Assembly: GCA_030549495.1 (NCBI GenBank)
Contig: JAUIRK010000072.1
Location: forward strand, 1 to 64,000
Source of the DNA: Nectonema munidae
Lineage: Eukaryota; Nematomorpha; Nectonematoida; Nectonematidae
DNA length: 64,000 nucleotides
Reading direction: 5' to 3'
Shown: positions 35,063-46,782 of the stretch, piece by piece
Layout of the letters: every line of letters starts with the position of its first letter
How positions within the stretch are numbered: the stretch's first letter is position 1
Program-made: the position numbers and the translations under genes
Notes under the pieces: model-generated
Told to the model about the DNA's origin: nothing
Seen by the model: the letters and a program-made list of their open reading frames with translations, nothing else
The model's database searches: none

Positions 35063-36126
35063 TAGTAAAACTCAAAATTAGATCAGCAATTTACCTTATT
35101 TACTAATATTGGATTTTTATAGCATAAACCATTTATTCACAAGACAGTAAATGCAAAATTTATTATTCAAATTTATGTAAATTCAATAGAATTAAGAATA
35201 TATGTAACTGATAGAACTATTTAAAGTAAAGTGTTAATTATTTTGCTGGATTTTCAGACAAATGATAACACATCAAGTTTTTATAGCTAAATTTAGAAAG
35301 AATAGACATTTAGATTCAGCATATCAAACAAATTTTGATGCATCAGTGATTCTTTTAGCTGGTACCTTGCTCTACCAATCTTTTAGAAATTCTTATCAAT
35401 CTTCTCTGCATCCATCTCTGAATTTAAAAATAGAACAAAAGTCTCTCTTCTTGAAAAGTATAATTATGATTGCAATATTCGTAATTGCTACATCTGCAAA
35501 AACAAATGATATACTTTTGTTCCGCATATCAAACTTTATGAAAATTGCATATATAATGTCATACATACCTACATTCATATACAAATATATTTACATGATT
35601 TACATTTATATTTTACACTAAAATGTCATATAAATATATTTACTATATACCCTTCACTTTGTCCTGCATGAATTTTCATAGATTTCACTTCAGGTCTGCT
35701 TTTAATCAGTAATTGCTTAATATTTTCAACCAGATCATTTACTAAAAGTTTTTTTATAATGTTAGATAACATGGGTGTTCTACCCGCGGTTAAACAAGCA
35801 AAATAATATTGTCTATTTCTTTCTTTTAAAATGAATTGATTCGAGTTTGTGTTATTACTTCTTTTCCGGTAATAAATTTCCTCTTCTCTTACCGACTTAT
35901 GTCTACGTTTACTTCACACACTTCCACAGAATTATCTTTCCTATTTTGACAGTAAATTTAGTAATGTAAGCTGCCTATCGCAAAACCCATGATGCATTCG
36001 TAATCCTCACTAACGTGATTGAATACTCTCCCGCTTCTTGCGTTTTTCTGATTACGAGTTTACATATATAAATTCGTTACATGATCAAGTCGTCCCAAAT
36101 CCAACTCGGTAGCTCGCTCTAGAGTC
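35063..36126. other. AT-rich stretch with two unexplained open frames
   Basis: Plus strand 35262-35621 is open for 119 codons after a TTTTCAG acceptor-like sequence. Minus strand 35913-35626 is open for 95 codons without an ATG (it contains YYFACLTAGRTPMLSNIIKK). Neither matches a family that I know. The minus one has the more protein-like composition. Confidence 0.25.
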
Positions 36127-37530
36127 CAGTGTTTCTTAACCTTTTTATGTGTTCGCACCCCTTTTGATTCTCTAATTCTTTCATGCACCCCCACTTGAAA
36201 TATAAAATTAGAAAAAAATAAATTTTTTTATCTTTTATAATACATTTTAAAATAAAATTCTTTTTTGATCTGGATGTAAAAATAAAGAGATACTAATGAC
36301 TTTATTGTTCCTGTTTTTACATCATATCTCGGCTCCTTTAAACAAAGGCCACTCTCATATCATGCCCCAAATTGTATCGATTTCTATTGTTCGTTTTGAT
36401 TTGAAGTAAAGAAGAAAACCCTTGTTCATATAAATAAGTTTTTGAAAAAGGCACTAGTACTTCAAGAGCTTTTTTACTAATTCCGAAAACGTTTGCAGTT
36501 GTGAAGATGAAAATTGATCTATTGAGACATGTTGAAACACAATTTTAGCTCTCTATTATGTCTCAACTGTATGAGTTCATCTTTCAATGGTTTTCCATCC
36601 TGTGTTCCCAAATATTCACTTGCGTGTGATACAAAAGTGAAGTGTGTTCTCGACCCATCTCCTCACAAAAAGCCGGAAACAAAAGATGATTCAAAGAACG
36701 CTTGATTCAAAGGATAGACTTTGCTGCAAGTGAGTGACGATGGAGAAAACAACGCGTTACTTTCAGATCAGCAACTTTTCTTTCATCATTTCAGCGATCG
36801 CTTTCCAAGCATGAATCCAGCGCGATCAGGGAATATTCATCCATTTTTTTTGAGTTTGACATCATTTTTTAAAAAAGATTGCATATTAAATCAGAGATAT
36901 CTTCAGCTTTAGCTGTTTTCTTCAATGCTTCACAGAAAAGAAAGTTTTCTTCTATGTTTTTTCCTTTGACGTATCTAACCACTGCCAAAAGTTGACAATA
37001 GTTGTATACGTCTGTTGATTCATCCCCTTGCAGACTTATTTTGACATGATAGCATTCAAGTCTGCAATAACTTGCTCAAGGATATATCCTTACTAATGTC
37101 GACAATTCTATTATGAATTATGTCCTTTGATAAAGGCACCTTATCACATTTTTGCACTTCTCCTCTACCAAGAACAATCTTTGCCATTTCAAGGCACATG
37201 TACCAATGGTGTGTTTGCTTTACCAATGTGATATGCAACAACCTAAGAAGCACGAAATATGAGCTTTTCTGTTGGAGAGAATCCAAAGGACGGAAGTTTT
37301 CCTTCCAGTTTGATCAAACCGTAATTTTTTTGCTTTCAACGACTCGATATCATTTCCTGCCTTTTTTCCTTCATGCCGATTCTTGAAATGTTCATCAAAT
37401 TTTGATGGCTTCAAATTAGCTTTTGCAAACATTGCATTACAAGGAATACACTGCGGACGTTGAATTCCGTCCTTTTCCGTTAATACAGGTAAACGCTAAT
37501 TTAACATACTCATCATTCCTTTTTTGACAT
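36127..37530 (-). mobile_element. hAT element with BED-finger transposase (ZBED5/SCAND3-like), broken
   Basis: The 3' end is CAGTGTTTCTTAACCTTTTT at 36127, preceded by the hAT-like target CTCTAGAG. Upstream on the minus strand are the pieces of a transposase, in order. First the start and BED zinc finger (37520-37380: EYVKLAFT, then RPQCIPCNAMF and HFKNRH). Then KVPLSKDIIHNRIVDISKDI (37160-37080), LQGDESTDVYNYCQLLAVVR (about 37040), ENFLFCEAL, CTDGAGFMLGKRS (about 36800), and the C-terminal block PFSKTYLYEQGFSSLLQIKT (about 36450). These match the Charlie/ZBED5 group. There are several frame changes, so it is dead. The other terminal repeat was not found. Confidence 0.8.
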
Positions 37531-38859
37531 ATTTTGGATTTTTTTAATCATGAAATAAATATCTTGGAATAAATTTCGTAATTTAACAAGATCTCAAAAT
37601 AAAAAATTTTATAATCTATAAAAAATACTTAAAATTTTATTTTTTCTGTAAATTTACAACTTTTTTACTTATACTTAAAAAATAATGAATGCCAGAAATC
37701 TAGAAACGATATCTTATTTAAATGCTACAAATTTACACTGGAAAACTTTTTTCAGTGAAAAAAAATAACCTTTGTAAAAATGTTGTTTCCAAGAAATCAT
37801 TTGATTTGAAATATTGAAAAAAATCTTTGTTTTAAATTTTCAAAAAATAGAAATTCCTTGATGTTGGAACACGAAAAAAGTAGCGTCAGGCAAAACAGTT
37901 TCAACTTCAGAACTTGCAATGATATTTACGATTAGTGAAAAAACGAAGAAGGTCGACGCGACAAAAAACAATAACGATTCTATGATTGATGATGTAGGAA
38001 GGAAATGAAACCAAGCAAGGAACGATGGAAGTTGAGAAAGTGATTTATTTTACCACTTGTGCGCGTATAATACTGAATTCGAACAACAGAAAACTCGATG
38101 TTGGCTCATCGTGATATTGCTATATGGGAAAATAAGGAATATACGACGGCCGTACAATATTTTTATCGTCAATAACAGATTGGTGAATGTTTTGTGGCGT
38201 GTGCTGAGGAAAAGACATAAGCAAAAGTAAACGCAGTTGCGGCGATATCAAGATGAAAGCGATGTTGTTATCATGAATATCTCATGTTGGACACAAGAAT
38301 TTCACAGCATTTGTTTCAATTTATAACTCCTCCCAAAAGATAAAACAGAAAATAAAAGCAAATTCTCGAAGCAGAGAAACGAATAAAAAAGTCCAAGATC
38401 CAGGTGGAAATGCATTCTAAATACCCAAGCCAATTGATATTAGTCAAACCATTTTTCAATCGTCTTTTTTCAAATACATATGAAGTTTTAGAGTTTTATA
38501 AAAAGTAAATAAAGTTTATCAACTTATTTTTGCTGCTGTAATAATATCATAAAAAGTATCTATGACCGCAAAGGTCTTTTCTAGGTAGTAGAAATTGAGT
38601 GGCCTTGCGAGGGCGCAGAAAATTGACATTCAAAAAAACATAAGGTTTCAAAAAAATAACTTGGTTTCAAAAAGACAGTCTTAAAAATATTACTCATTTC
38701 CCGATAAAATGAAATTTTGATGAATGAAAACACTGAAAATAAAGAAAGTGCACTGAAAGTAAGCAACAATGTCAAATGTGTATGTTAGTTAACACCAATA
38801 ATAAAGCAATCGAGAAGAATGAAAAAGAAACTTTTAGTTTTATACAAAGTTTTTTACAC
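37531..38859. other. AT-rich intergenic stretch
   Basis: May include the eroded 5' end of the hAT element. No gene or named repeat recognised. Confidence 0.3.
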
Positions 38860-40550
38860 ATATATACCCATTTTCAAGTGTGCTGAACACGATCGTCGCG
38901 TTTATTTTTTATAAAAATCAATCAAACTTGTCAAAAATTGATTGATATTTGACAGCTCAACCAAAAAAAGAAACTTTTAGTTTAAATGGGTATACAAAAT
39001 TTCCTATTTTTATACACCCGTTTTCACGTAGGCTGAATACAATGGTCACGTTTATTTTTTTTAAAAATCAATCAACCCTTGTCAAAAATTTGATTGACAT
39101 ATGACAGCCCAACTGATAAAATTAACTCTTTGTTTAAGTAGTTATATAAAGATTTTTTTAAAATTTTTGATTAATTTGTGAATTTTTTAAAATCGTGGTA
39201 TGTTTGCGGTCAGATATATTGTACTGATTTTTAAACGATTTGTTTTCATGCTATTCTCCAAAGACTATATTCAAATTTTTAGTCATTTCACAAATGAATT
39301 TATTTTCCCTTTGAAGTTTAGATTTTATTTGGAATCTATAATAAAACAAATTTTTCAGTATCAAAATTTCCAATGTGGCACGAATATTAATTTTGATACA
39401 CATCATTATACTATAAAATTGATTCATATATTTATGTTCAAAAAAAATTTTTTTCAATAAAGAAGATCATTCACTTTTTTTTAAATACTGCCAGCAATAA
39501 TTAAATAAAATAGCAAATTTTATGCAGAAAACTCATGTTGAGGTGAAAATATTTTTCATTTTAGAGAAACGATACCACAACCAAATGATTAGATATAAAA
39601 AACGATCAAATTTTAATTATAAATAAATTATGTTTCAAATTTATCATCTTTGTTCATTTGTATATTGTTTGATTATACGTATAAAACTTTCTCAAAATGG
39701 TCAAATACGGAACTTATTTAAATTGATCGATTCAGCTTTTTTCGAGATGTTGCAGAGTGAATGGTAACTGTCTCTCCTTCAAATAAAATCATGCGCATCA
39801 AAATTTGCCTCTACAGAGTCCTTGTTTTGTATTTAATTAATTTCATTAAAAAAAATCACCTCATTGAATTCGGTATAAAATCCCGTTTTTAGTTCTATAT
39901 CATTTTCAGTTATATTTTCTTTTTTGCAATTTGGTTTTGCCTACTTATAATTCTATGACAAAATAAATTACATATATAGCTACGTATAACTATTTAATCA
40001 TGAAGTCCTTTATTTCAGTTGAAGCGTCATATGTCAATCAGCCTACTTGAAAATGCGTACATATGTGTAAAACACCTGATTTGCAAATTTGATTCACGCT
40101 TACAAGTATTTTCAAATTCTAAATCCAAAAACAATCTATAATTGGAATTGGCATTGTTGATTTGTTATAAAAATGTGTGTATTTCATGTAAAATTTGAAT
40201 GAGTGTTCTCGGAGACAGATTTTAGATGTAAACCGCAAGTTTTGTTTTTGGGAACAATTTTTAGAAGTGAACCACAAATTTATTTTACACTTATAGGTAA
40301 TTTTGAATCCAAATGCAAATCTAAATTCTAAAAATAAGTCCAAAAACGAAATCAGCATGCCCGATTTGATATAAAAAAATATATTTCATGTAAAATTTGA
40401 AGGTATATTTTATTAGATATATTTCTCATCAATTAAAATTTTGATTGACATTTCTCAACAAAAGATGTAGCCAATTTGGTACAATAGAAATTTTGGTTGA
40501 GGGGGGAGGGGGGGGGGTGGCTAAAATAGCCCTCGCCGTCACTGATAGGG
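38860..40550 (-). repeat. Family A repeat, subfamily A2, copy in - orientation
   Basis: Inverted twin of 26310-28440. It has two right-type 150-bp units at 38860-39130 (with CAATCAAACTTGTCAAAAA), the unique centre at 39150-40010, left-type units at 40080-40400, then a terminal hairpin GGTGGCTAAAATAGCCCTC. The end is CACTGATAGGG (40540-40550), the diverged family terminus. No coding capacity. Confidence 0.75.
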
Positions 40551-41632
40551 TTTTTTGAATTTTTTTAATCATGGTTTTTATTGATGGCTTTTCTTAATAT
40601 GAAAAAGGGAGTAGTAGGTCTCACTCAAAAAGTTTTGTAGTTTATTTTCATTTTTAGCAAATATTCCAAAAAATAGATATGTACTTTACATAACAGCCGC
40701 AATTGTAAAGGTAATTTGATAAATAAGTTTTTTTTGTTTTTATAAAAAATTGATATCCTTTTTAAAATAGGGGCTGTAGTTTTTGGCAAAAAAATAGTGG
40801 TTTGTTTGACAAACTTATATTCAAGAAGCCTCATAACCACGATATCGCAACGTCATTTAAAAAATTGAAAAATACTGTTAACAGCAGTTTAGGGTTAGGG
40901 AATCTAACCTGCCCTAAACCTCTTTGTTTTTAGATATTGTTTAAAGTTAGGCAACACTTTTGGAATTTATGTAAATGGAACTTTTAAAAATGTCCTAAGA
41001 CTTTTTCTCAAAGATTCACGGTTCATGTCATATAAGTACGTACAAGTACCAATTTTGTACAGTTTATTACCAGATAAATTGGAAAAAAGCCATAGTAATC
41101 CGAATTTCATGGAAAAAATATAATTATTCTCAGCAATTGCATGGTAGAGAAGTATTTGAAACTTTGAAGGATGAATGTATTAATATGCTATTTGTCAGTG
41201 GTGATTTTGAAATGGCCATTACTTTGGTAAATTTAAGGTATTTCCATTTACAACATATAAAGAATGCTATTTTCATTTCACTTAAGCATTGTACCAAAAT
41301 ATTGTCAACTTGGGATACAAATCTTTGTATCCAAAAAACCATAGCTTCACATTTCCGTTAAAACTGTTGATAGGAATCGCCTTCCTTCCTTTTGATTTTT
41401 ATAAATAATTTCAAATAAAAGTCATTTAATTATATTTTTACCCAGGTCACAACTCTTTATAAAAGACTGAAAAATCTAACGAATGAAGTTTTTTCTTTAC
41501 AAAAGTTTTTTAAGTATTTTGAAAAAATCTGGTTCGACATATATAAACCACGTTGTTGGAATATATATAAATGAGAAATCAGAACAAACAATCCATGTGA
41601 AGGCTGACATAATGGGTAATACTATTTTTGAT

Positions 41633-41637
<5 letters not shown>
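40551..41637. other. Intergenic stretch
   Basis: Short open frames only (for example 41137-41361); none recognisable. Confidence 0.3.
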
Positions 41638-41674
<37 letters not shown>

Positions 41675-42195
41675 GTCTATTTTGCCTTCGAGGTCTGGTT
41701 ATTGTTCCCAAAGAGTCGGGGTCAACCAGTTTGCTGCAACAACTACGCCATTTCATTCTTTCTTTAGCATCACTTCGCACAAGCTTTCTTTTTTCCATAT
41801 CGTGGTGAATCACTTCATTCCATGCTTTCTTTGGTCTTCCTCTCTTCATCAATCAATTCATCTTTTATCTTCTTTACAACGTTCCCTTCGGACATCCTTT
41901 CGACATGACCAAACCAACGTAATCTATTCTCTTCTAAATGCACTTCTGTATCCTCAATTCCAATTTTCTTTCTCAACACATCATTGGCAATCACCTTCGA
42001 TACACACTGCTGTCCTTGAATCTCGATATATTTCCATTACTGCGTTCACTTCAAACTCAGGTATACCCTTCTTTCTTAATGCCCAACGTATAACATTCAT
42101 AGGAACTGAATCAAAAGCCTTCTCTAGATCGACAAACGCTATAAACAATTCTTTTCCAAATCTCAAATACTTCTCAATCAGTTGCCTCATTATGA
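41638..42195 (-). pseudogene. LINE fragment (reverse transcriptase and C-terminus) with ATG-repeat tail
   Basis: On the minus strand, 42190-41981 gives reverse-transcriptase motif A with flanks (FIAFVDLEKAFDSVP, then RWALRKKGIPEFEVNAVM). After an internal deletion, 41945-41850 gives ENRLRWFGHVERMSEGN, and 41852-41670 gives RGRPKKAWNEVIHHDMEKR then MKWRSC, the usual C-terminal order in one group of metazoan LINEs. The run of (ATG)n (41674-41638) lies right after the reading frame and is its 3' simple-repeat tail. Motifs B and C (YADD) are in the deletion. The clade was not resolved. Confidence 0.8.
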
Positions 42196-42694
42196 AACCT
42201 TCGTTTATAGTGCAGTATTTTTCATTTGTTCATTTCCATTAATTTTTACAGTAAATTTCAAGCTTAAGGAGTTCTTTACCATTTGAACAACCTTCGGTTT
42301 GGGAAGTTCTTGATTTTTTTAAAAAAGAAGAACGCAAATTCAACACTGATATGGTGATAATAAAGAGAAATCTTTTCAAAAAATATTCAGATATACACAT
42401 CATGAAAAAAAGGAAATGCTGGAACAATGAAAGTTTAAAGACAATTTTTACCGAGACTCCAACATCCTGCTCTTTTTGAAAAAAATCGAATCCTATATCT
42501 CCAAATCAAAAGTCATTGAATCACGAGAGGACGAAAATGAAAATAGAGACTTTTAAAAGTTAAATAATAATTAATTCTTTAGCAGTTCTCAATTGAATGT
42601 CTTATGAAAAAAGAAACTTTTTTTTTTAATATTTATATATTGTTTTTTTTTCTTTTTTTTCATTTTCTGTTTCATCAGTGTGCAATGCAAATGC
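42196..42694. other. AT-rich stretch
   Basis: No recognised feature; ends in T-rich low-complexity sequence. Confidence 0.25.
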
Positions 42695-42721
42695 GTGTGT
42701 GTGTGTGTGTGTGTGTGTGTG
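42695..42721. repeat. (GT)n microsatellite
   Basis: Thirteen to fourteen perfect GT dinucleotides. Confidence 0.95.
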
Positions 42722-43269
42722 ATAGAGAGAACTGAGGAGTGTTTTTATATGTGTGTATTTGTTTGTTTAATGAGCAAGTCTAACTTTGTATGCCTTTCTT
42801 CAAAGACGCAGTGTAGTAGGGCTTGTCATATTTTTCTGCTGCAGAGAGTAGATCAAGTTTAACCTCTTACATTTTCTCGCCCCTAACGTCCGCAAACCCA
42901 TAAAATATTTATGTTAGCATACACATTCTAGTATACTTTTTATGCACCCTAAAGAAAATTTTCTTTTGGCGAAATTGTATTTGCAAGTCACAAAAAATTT
43001 GCTTTGATCGTTTCTCGCAACCCCTGAAGTTGAATCGCCCTCTAGTCATTTCCCCTACTCACCCCAGTTGCATGCCGTGCTACAGTTAAATACACAATGA
43101 AATAATCTAAAAAAGTAGAATTCCACAAATCCGCCTTCTGAAGTAAGCTTTTCAAAAAACTTAGAAATATATTTTCCAAAATTTGTTCATTTAGTTTGTT
43201 TGTTAGTTAATTATTTTCTAAGCAGTTACTTATTTAGCCGTGTCTTTTGTTATCTTCTTAATTATACAT
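42722..43269. other. Intergenic stretch
   Basis: Nothing recognised. Confidence 0.3.
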
Positions 43270-43392
43270 TTTTAGTTGTCGGCAGAGCATCAAAGGAAAG
43301 AATACAAACGTAAGGATAGTCAGGATTGGGAATCGAACCCAGGCCAACTCGATCTCGACTACACGCTCCCACCACTAGACCATCTGCCACCA
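43270..43392 (-). repeat. tRNA(Glu/Asp)-derived SINE or tRNA pseudogene
   Basis: On the minus strand GATGGTCTAGTGGTGGGAGC (A box) and, about 45 bases on, GGGTTCGATTCCC (B box, 43340-43328) have the spacing of a tRNA promoter, and the T stem TGGG/CCCA pairs. The 5' (GGTGGCAG) and 3' (CCTGACTATCC) ends do not pair as an acceptor stem, so it is not an intact tRNA. Confidence 0.6.
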
Positions 43393-45107
43393 TCTGCACT
43401 AGACTAACTCCAGATATTCTTGTTAGAAAAGAAGCTTGAAAAGGTTTTAATAGTCAATTGGATATTTAGCTAGTAGATAATAGATGTGGAAAAAGCACAA
43501 GCTTGGAATTCACAAATATATAATAAATTCATAGGGTTGTGATGAAATGAAATTGCTTATGAAAACAACATCTGCAAAATTCGGGTAGTTCGGGCACTGA
43601 AAATCCTACGGGCTCCACATGCGTTGACAATTTAATTTTTTCGGGTTCCATCTTGATTCCACCTCGATCAGTGAATAATTACAATTGGCCAAGCTTAAAA
43701 ATACGTCCATATGATTGGTGGAAAATAAACACATTTCTGATACAACTACTTTGATTGAATGTCCGAAATTTATCCAATGCAAAAAATACGAGACCAGACA
43801 ATAGACGAGAAAATCGCAGATTTAAAAAGGGATTTGAGTTTAAAATCCCCAAAAGAAAAATCGATAGAGCATGAAATTAAATGAAATCTTATTTTGATTC
43901 GATCTCATGATTTAAAAAAATTATAAGAACAAGAGCTTTATGAGCTGAGTTTGATACGATATTGTCGTCCTTAAAGAGAAAAGAAGCAAAGATTATGTTT
44001 GACATTCAAAAACTAACTCTGATAACGGAGAGACACTTGGCTAACACAATACTGCGACAGACCACTGGCGAAAGTTTATGTTTTTATTATTGATATAATT
44101 AGCAAAACGCAAACAAAAATGATAAAAGCAATTACTAAAATGGAAAATCACGAGAATTCCCCGAAAATAGTGAAAGATGCTGAGGAATCGCGTTAAATTC
44201 TGGGAAAACCCGGAAACAAATAAAAGATCGACTGATCTCTGACAACCACCACAAAAAGGATCAGAATGAGAATTTTACTCTTCTGATTCATTGATCGCAC
44301 GACGACTCCGTCATTACCGTGCGCAACACTCTCGCAGCACCAACACCCCTGCCTCATTACCACCAAGCTTGTGAGCATCAGCCATAAACGAGGAAGGCGA
44401 GAAAGCAGCGTTGTTCCATTTGCCAGTAAACATGTGTGTGAACATAAGAAGAGATCGCTTGGCATTATTCCTCACTCTGTTTACCGATTTGCTGAAGCGA
44501 TCAATATCCCCATTTGATTCTTCCACATTCATTATCACTACTCTACATTTAGACGCAAGAGTGAGAGGTAAGAAGTGTGTTTGCTTTATTGTCCTGTTCA
44601 TGTCAATCGTCCCCATTTCCATGACGAGTTCTTTCTTGCTTCCTTAATTAACTAACCCTCTTGTCATCCGGTTTGGATCGAGCACTTTCTTAATTGCGTC
44701 GTTATGTAGCCTACTCACGAGACGCATGGGAGATGATGTATCGGCTTGACCAGAAAGTTCGGTCTGAAGTCAAATATTTTGCTGATTAGATTTAACTTTT
44801 ATCAATATGCAAACTAAATTTTGGTTTAATGTGATGAACAAAATATTATCGTTCATATAGATCCGCTTTAATTATCTTTCAACTCGGAAGAATTGAGGGA
44901 ATCATGATGAGATCCTGTTCATTCTAAAATGTCGTGCAACCATTTGCATCTTTTTTCCTACCTTCTACAAAGTGATACCTTTGAGCGTAGCATTCTAAGG
45001 GGTGGATATAACCGCGCTCTAAGAAGGTGTATACATCTCAACGGAGTAAGTGGCAAAATAAATTCTTGGCACAGCTCAGTCCCGCCCCTTTCCTACCAGC
45101 CTACTAA
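43393..45107. other. Long stretch without recognised genes
   Basis: The part at 44200-44750 is less AT-rich and holds overlapping open frames on both strands (for example 44622-44314 minus, 102 codons). None has a motif or splice context that I can support. Confidence 0.3.
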
Positions 45108-45434
45108 ACTACATATGTAGAAAACACAATTTTGAATGTTCACATGTGTACTTAAGAAACACGAAAATGTCAAACTTGAAAAGATGAAGTAAATATATCA
45201 GAAGAAGCCCCTTATCACGATGAAAACAAAATTTGCATTCTTATTTCAAAAATTTTAGTCAAAAAACTACATATGTAGTTAAGCAGACGTGTGAGTTTAA
45301 CATCAAAATCAATAAGGGTGCCAATCTATAAGAAGGTTAAGAAATATTGCAATTATATTTTTTGTATATTTGCTATGTCTTCTAAATCAGTGTTTTCGTG
45401 TTTGTTGGTACATTTCAAAAAACGACATATGTAG
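45108..45434. repeat. Three evenly spaced ACTACATATGTAG palindromes
   Basis: ACTACATATGTAG at 45108-45120 and 45266-45278 (extended there to the 16-bp palindrome AACTACATATGTAGTT), and ACGACATATGTAG at 45422-45434. Spacings are 158 and 156 bases. The intervening DNA is only weakly alike. Confidence 0.6.
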
Positions 45435-45594
45435 TTAAGGGAGCTTTTGAAGACATTTTTTATGTAAGCTTATAAGGGTTAAGGTGGCTGTATATGAGCA
45501 AACCTTGTGTTCTCGTACTTTGACAAAATCTCCAAATTTTATCTCCCTGGAGAAAACACCCAACCTCCTCCTTCATCTTGTCTTTGTTTGCTGA

Positions 45595-45604
45595 CTATTT
45601 TTAA
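45595..45604 (+). promoter_or_regulatory. MEF2-consensus site upstream of the LIM gene
   Basis: CTATTTTTAA fits YTAWWWWTAR exactly and lies 43 bases before the start codon. An E-box, CACGTG, follows at 45615-45620. MEF2 drives muscle LIM genes in Drosophila; its use here is inferred. Such sites arise often by chance in AT-rich DNA. Confidence 0.45.
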
Positions 45605-45647
45605 GATTTCTAATCACGTGATCGATATAGACAACATTTGGTAAAAG

Positions 45648-46204
45648 ATGCCCTTTGCTCCACCAGTCTCACCAAAATGTCCCAAGTGTGGGCAGTCTGT
45701 TTACAAAGCGGAAGAAAGATTGGCCAACAACTACAGCTTTCACAAGTTTTGTTTCAAATGCGGTAATTCCTTCTCACTTTTACTCACTGCAACTTTCATT
45801 TTCAACAACTAAGGAACTTCCTATAGCTCGCGATCTTTAAGACGCCATGATCTCCTGTCCTACGATGATACGCACCGCTGTTTCACATGATTCGTTTTTT
45901 AAGGACGTGTTAAAATAATAATGCGTTTTTTGGATTATTATTGGGAGTAAACGCTGTGAGAAAGAGGAACAGCAGTGAAATATTTCAATGGCATGGCTCT
46001 TATTTTTCATTTCCATGCTTAGAACTTTGCAACAAGTACCTGGACAGCACAACGCTGGCGGTTCACGAAGACAAGGTGTACTGCAAGCAGTGCTACGGAC
46101 GCAGACATGGCCCCAAAGGCTACGGCTTCGGGGCTGGCGCTGGAGCTCTCACAATGGACACAGGCGAACACCTTGGAAACTACGCCGGCTCTGAAATGAC
46201 GTAA
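45648..46204 (+). CDS. Mlp60A: Muscle LIM protein, single LIM domain (Mlp60A/CRP type), two exons
   Basis: A small cytoskeletal adaptor of the CRP/muscle LIM family, which binds actin-linked partners at Z-lines and in nuclei of muscle cells. Exon 1 is 45648-45762, then a 260-bp GT-AG intron (acceptor TTTCCATGCTTAG), then exon 2, 46023-46204. The joined product is 98 residues. The LIM domain has every zinc ligand: C11-x2-C14-x17-H32-x2-C35, then C38-x2-C41-x17-C59-x2-C62. A basic [12 protein letters not shown] stretch (64-75) matches the family's nuclear-localisation and glycine-rich tail. The start [15 protein letters not shown] and overall length match fly Mlp60A (92 residues). GC content is raised in exon 2. 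ATGACGTAAAA at the stop could also act as a splice donor, as in multi-LIM isoforms, but no further LIM exon is visible in the window. Confidence 0.93.
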
Positions 46205-46782
46205 AATCCCGTTTCTTGACATCTCGTGTACGCGATCGTAAAATCACTTCGCCAAATATTCACGTTTTGCACTCAGCAAATTTTAGCTGGGTCGTATCGG
46301 GAGTAGTTTCTTCTTCCCAAATATGCATCTCATGCCTCTCACGCATTTCTTCTTTTTTCCTAGTTTTATTCAATTTCATTTTAGCGTGGCGTTTGTGCAA
46401 CTGCCTGACGACAATTCGAGATGTAAAAGCATTTTCTTTTGATTTAGATCAAGCTATGTATTTTTGACTATTTAAAGCATACACCTTTTCATTTTTTATC
46501 CTCTTCATTTTTTCAAATGGGCGATAACATCAAAAATGGAGATTTAGTGCAAACGGAAGAATTAAAACTTTAAAGTCTTGTGTATTGTCTGATTAATTCA
46601 CTAAATACTAAATGCCCGATACTTTTGAAGGTCTTTGCGCAGAAGTGTCGATGTAGATCTTTTTTATTTCATTTATGTCACGTGAAGAGGCGAGACGAAC
46701 TTTGCCGAGCAATGCTTTTAAAAAGAACCCTTTCCCAGTCACGACAAATCCTTTCTGTATTTTCAAGTGACTTCTTTTCTAA
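46205..46782. other. 3' untranslated and downstream region of the LIM gene
   Basis: Less AT-rich than average. Open frames at 46216-46467 and 46580-46795 show no domain. No clear AATAAA was seen. Confidence 0.35.

Noticed and set aside
35262-35621. A 119-codon plus-strand open frame after an acceptor-like TTTTCAG
   Set aside because: The composition becomes Ile/Tyr/Lys repeat-like towards the end and no family match was evident; noted only within the intergenic entry.
41638-41674. (CAT)n run as an independent microsatellite
   Set aside because: It lies exactly at the 3' end of a minus-strand LINE fragment and is better explained as its tail.
43270-43392. Possible functional tRNA gene on the minus strand
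   Set aside because: A and B boxes and the T stem are good, but the acceptor stem does not pair, so it was kept only as a tRNA-derived repeat.
44314-44622. A 102-codon minus-strand open frame (and overlapping ones on both strands)
   Set aside because: The less AT-rich composition made it worth reading, but no domain, start context or splice sites supported a gene.
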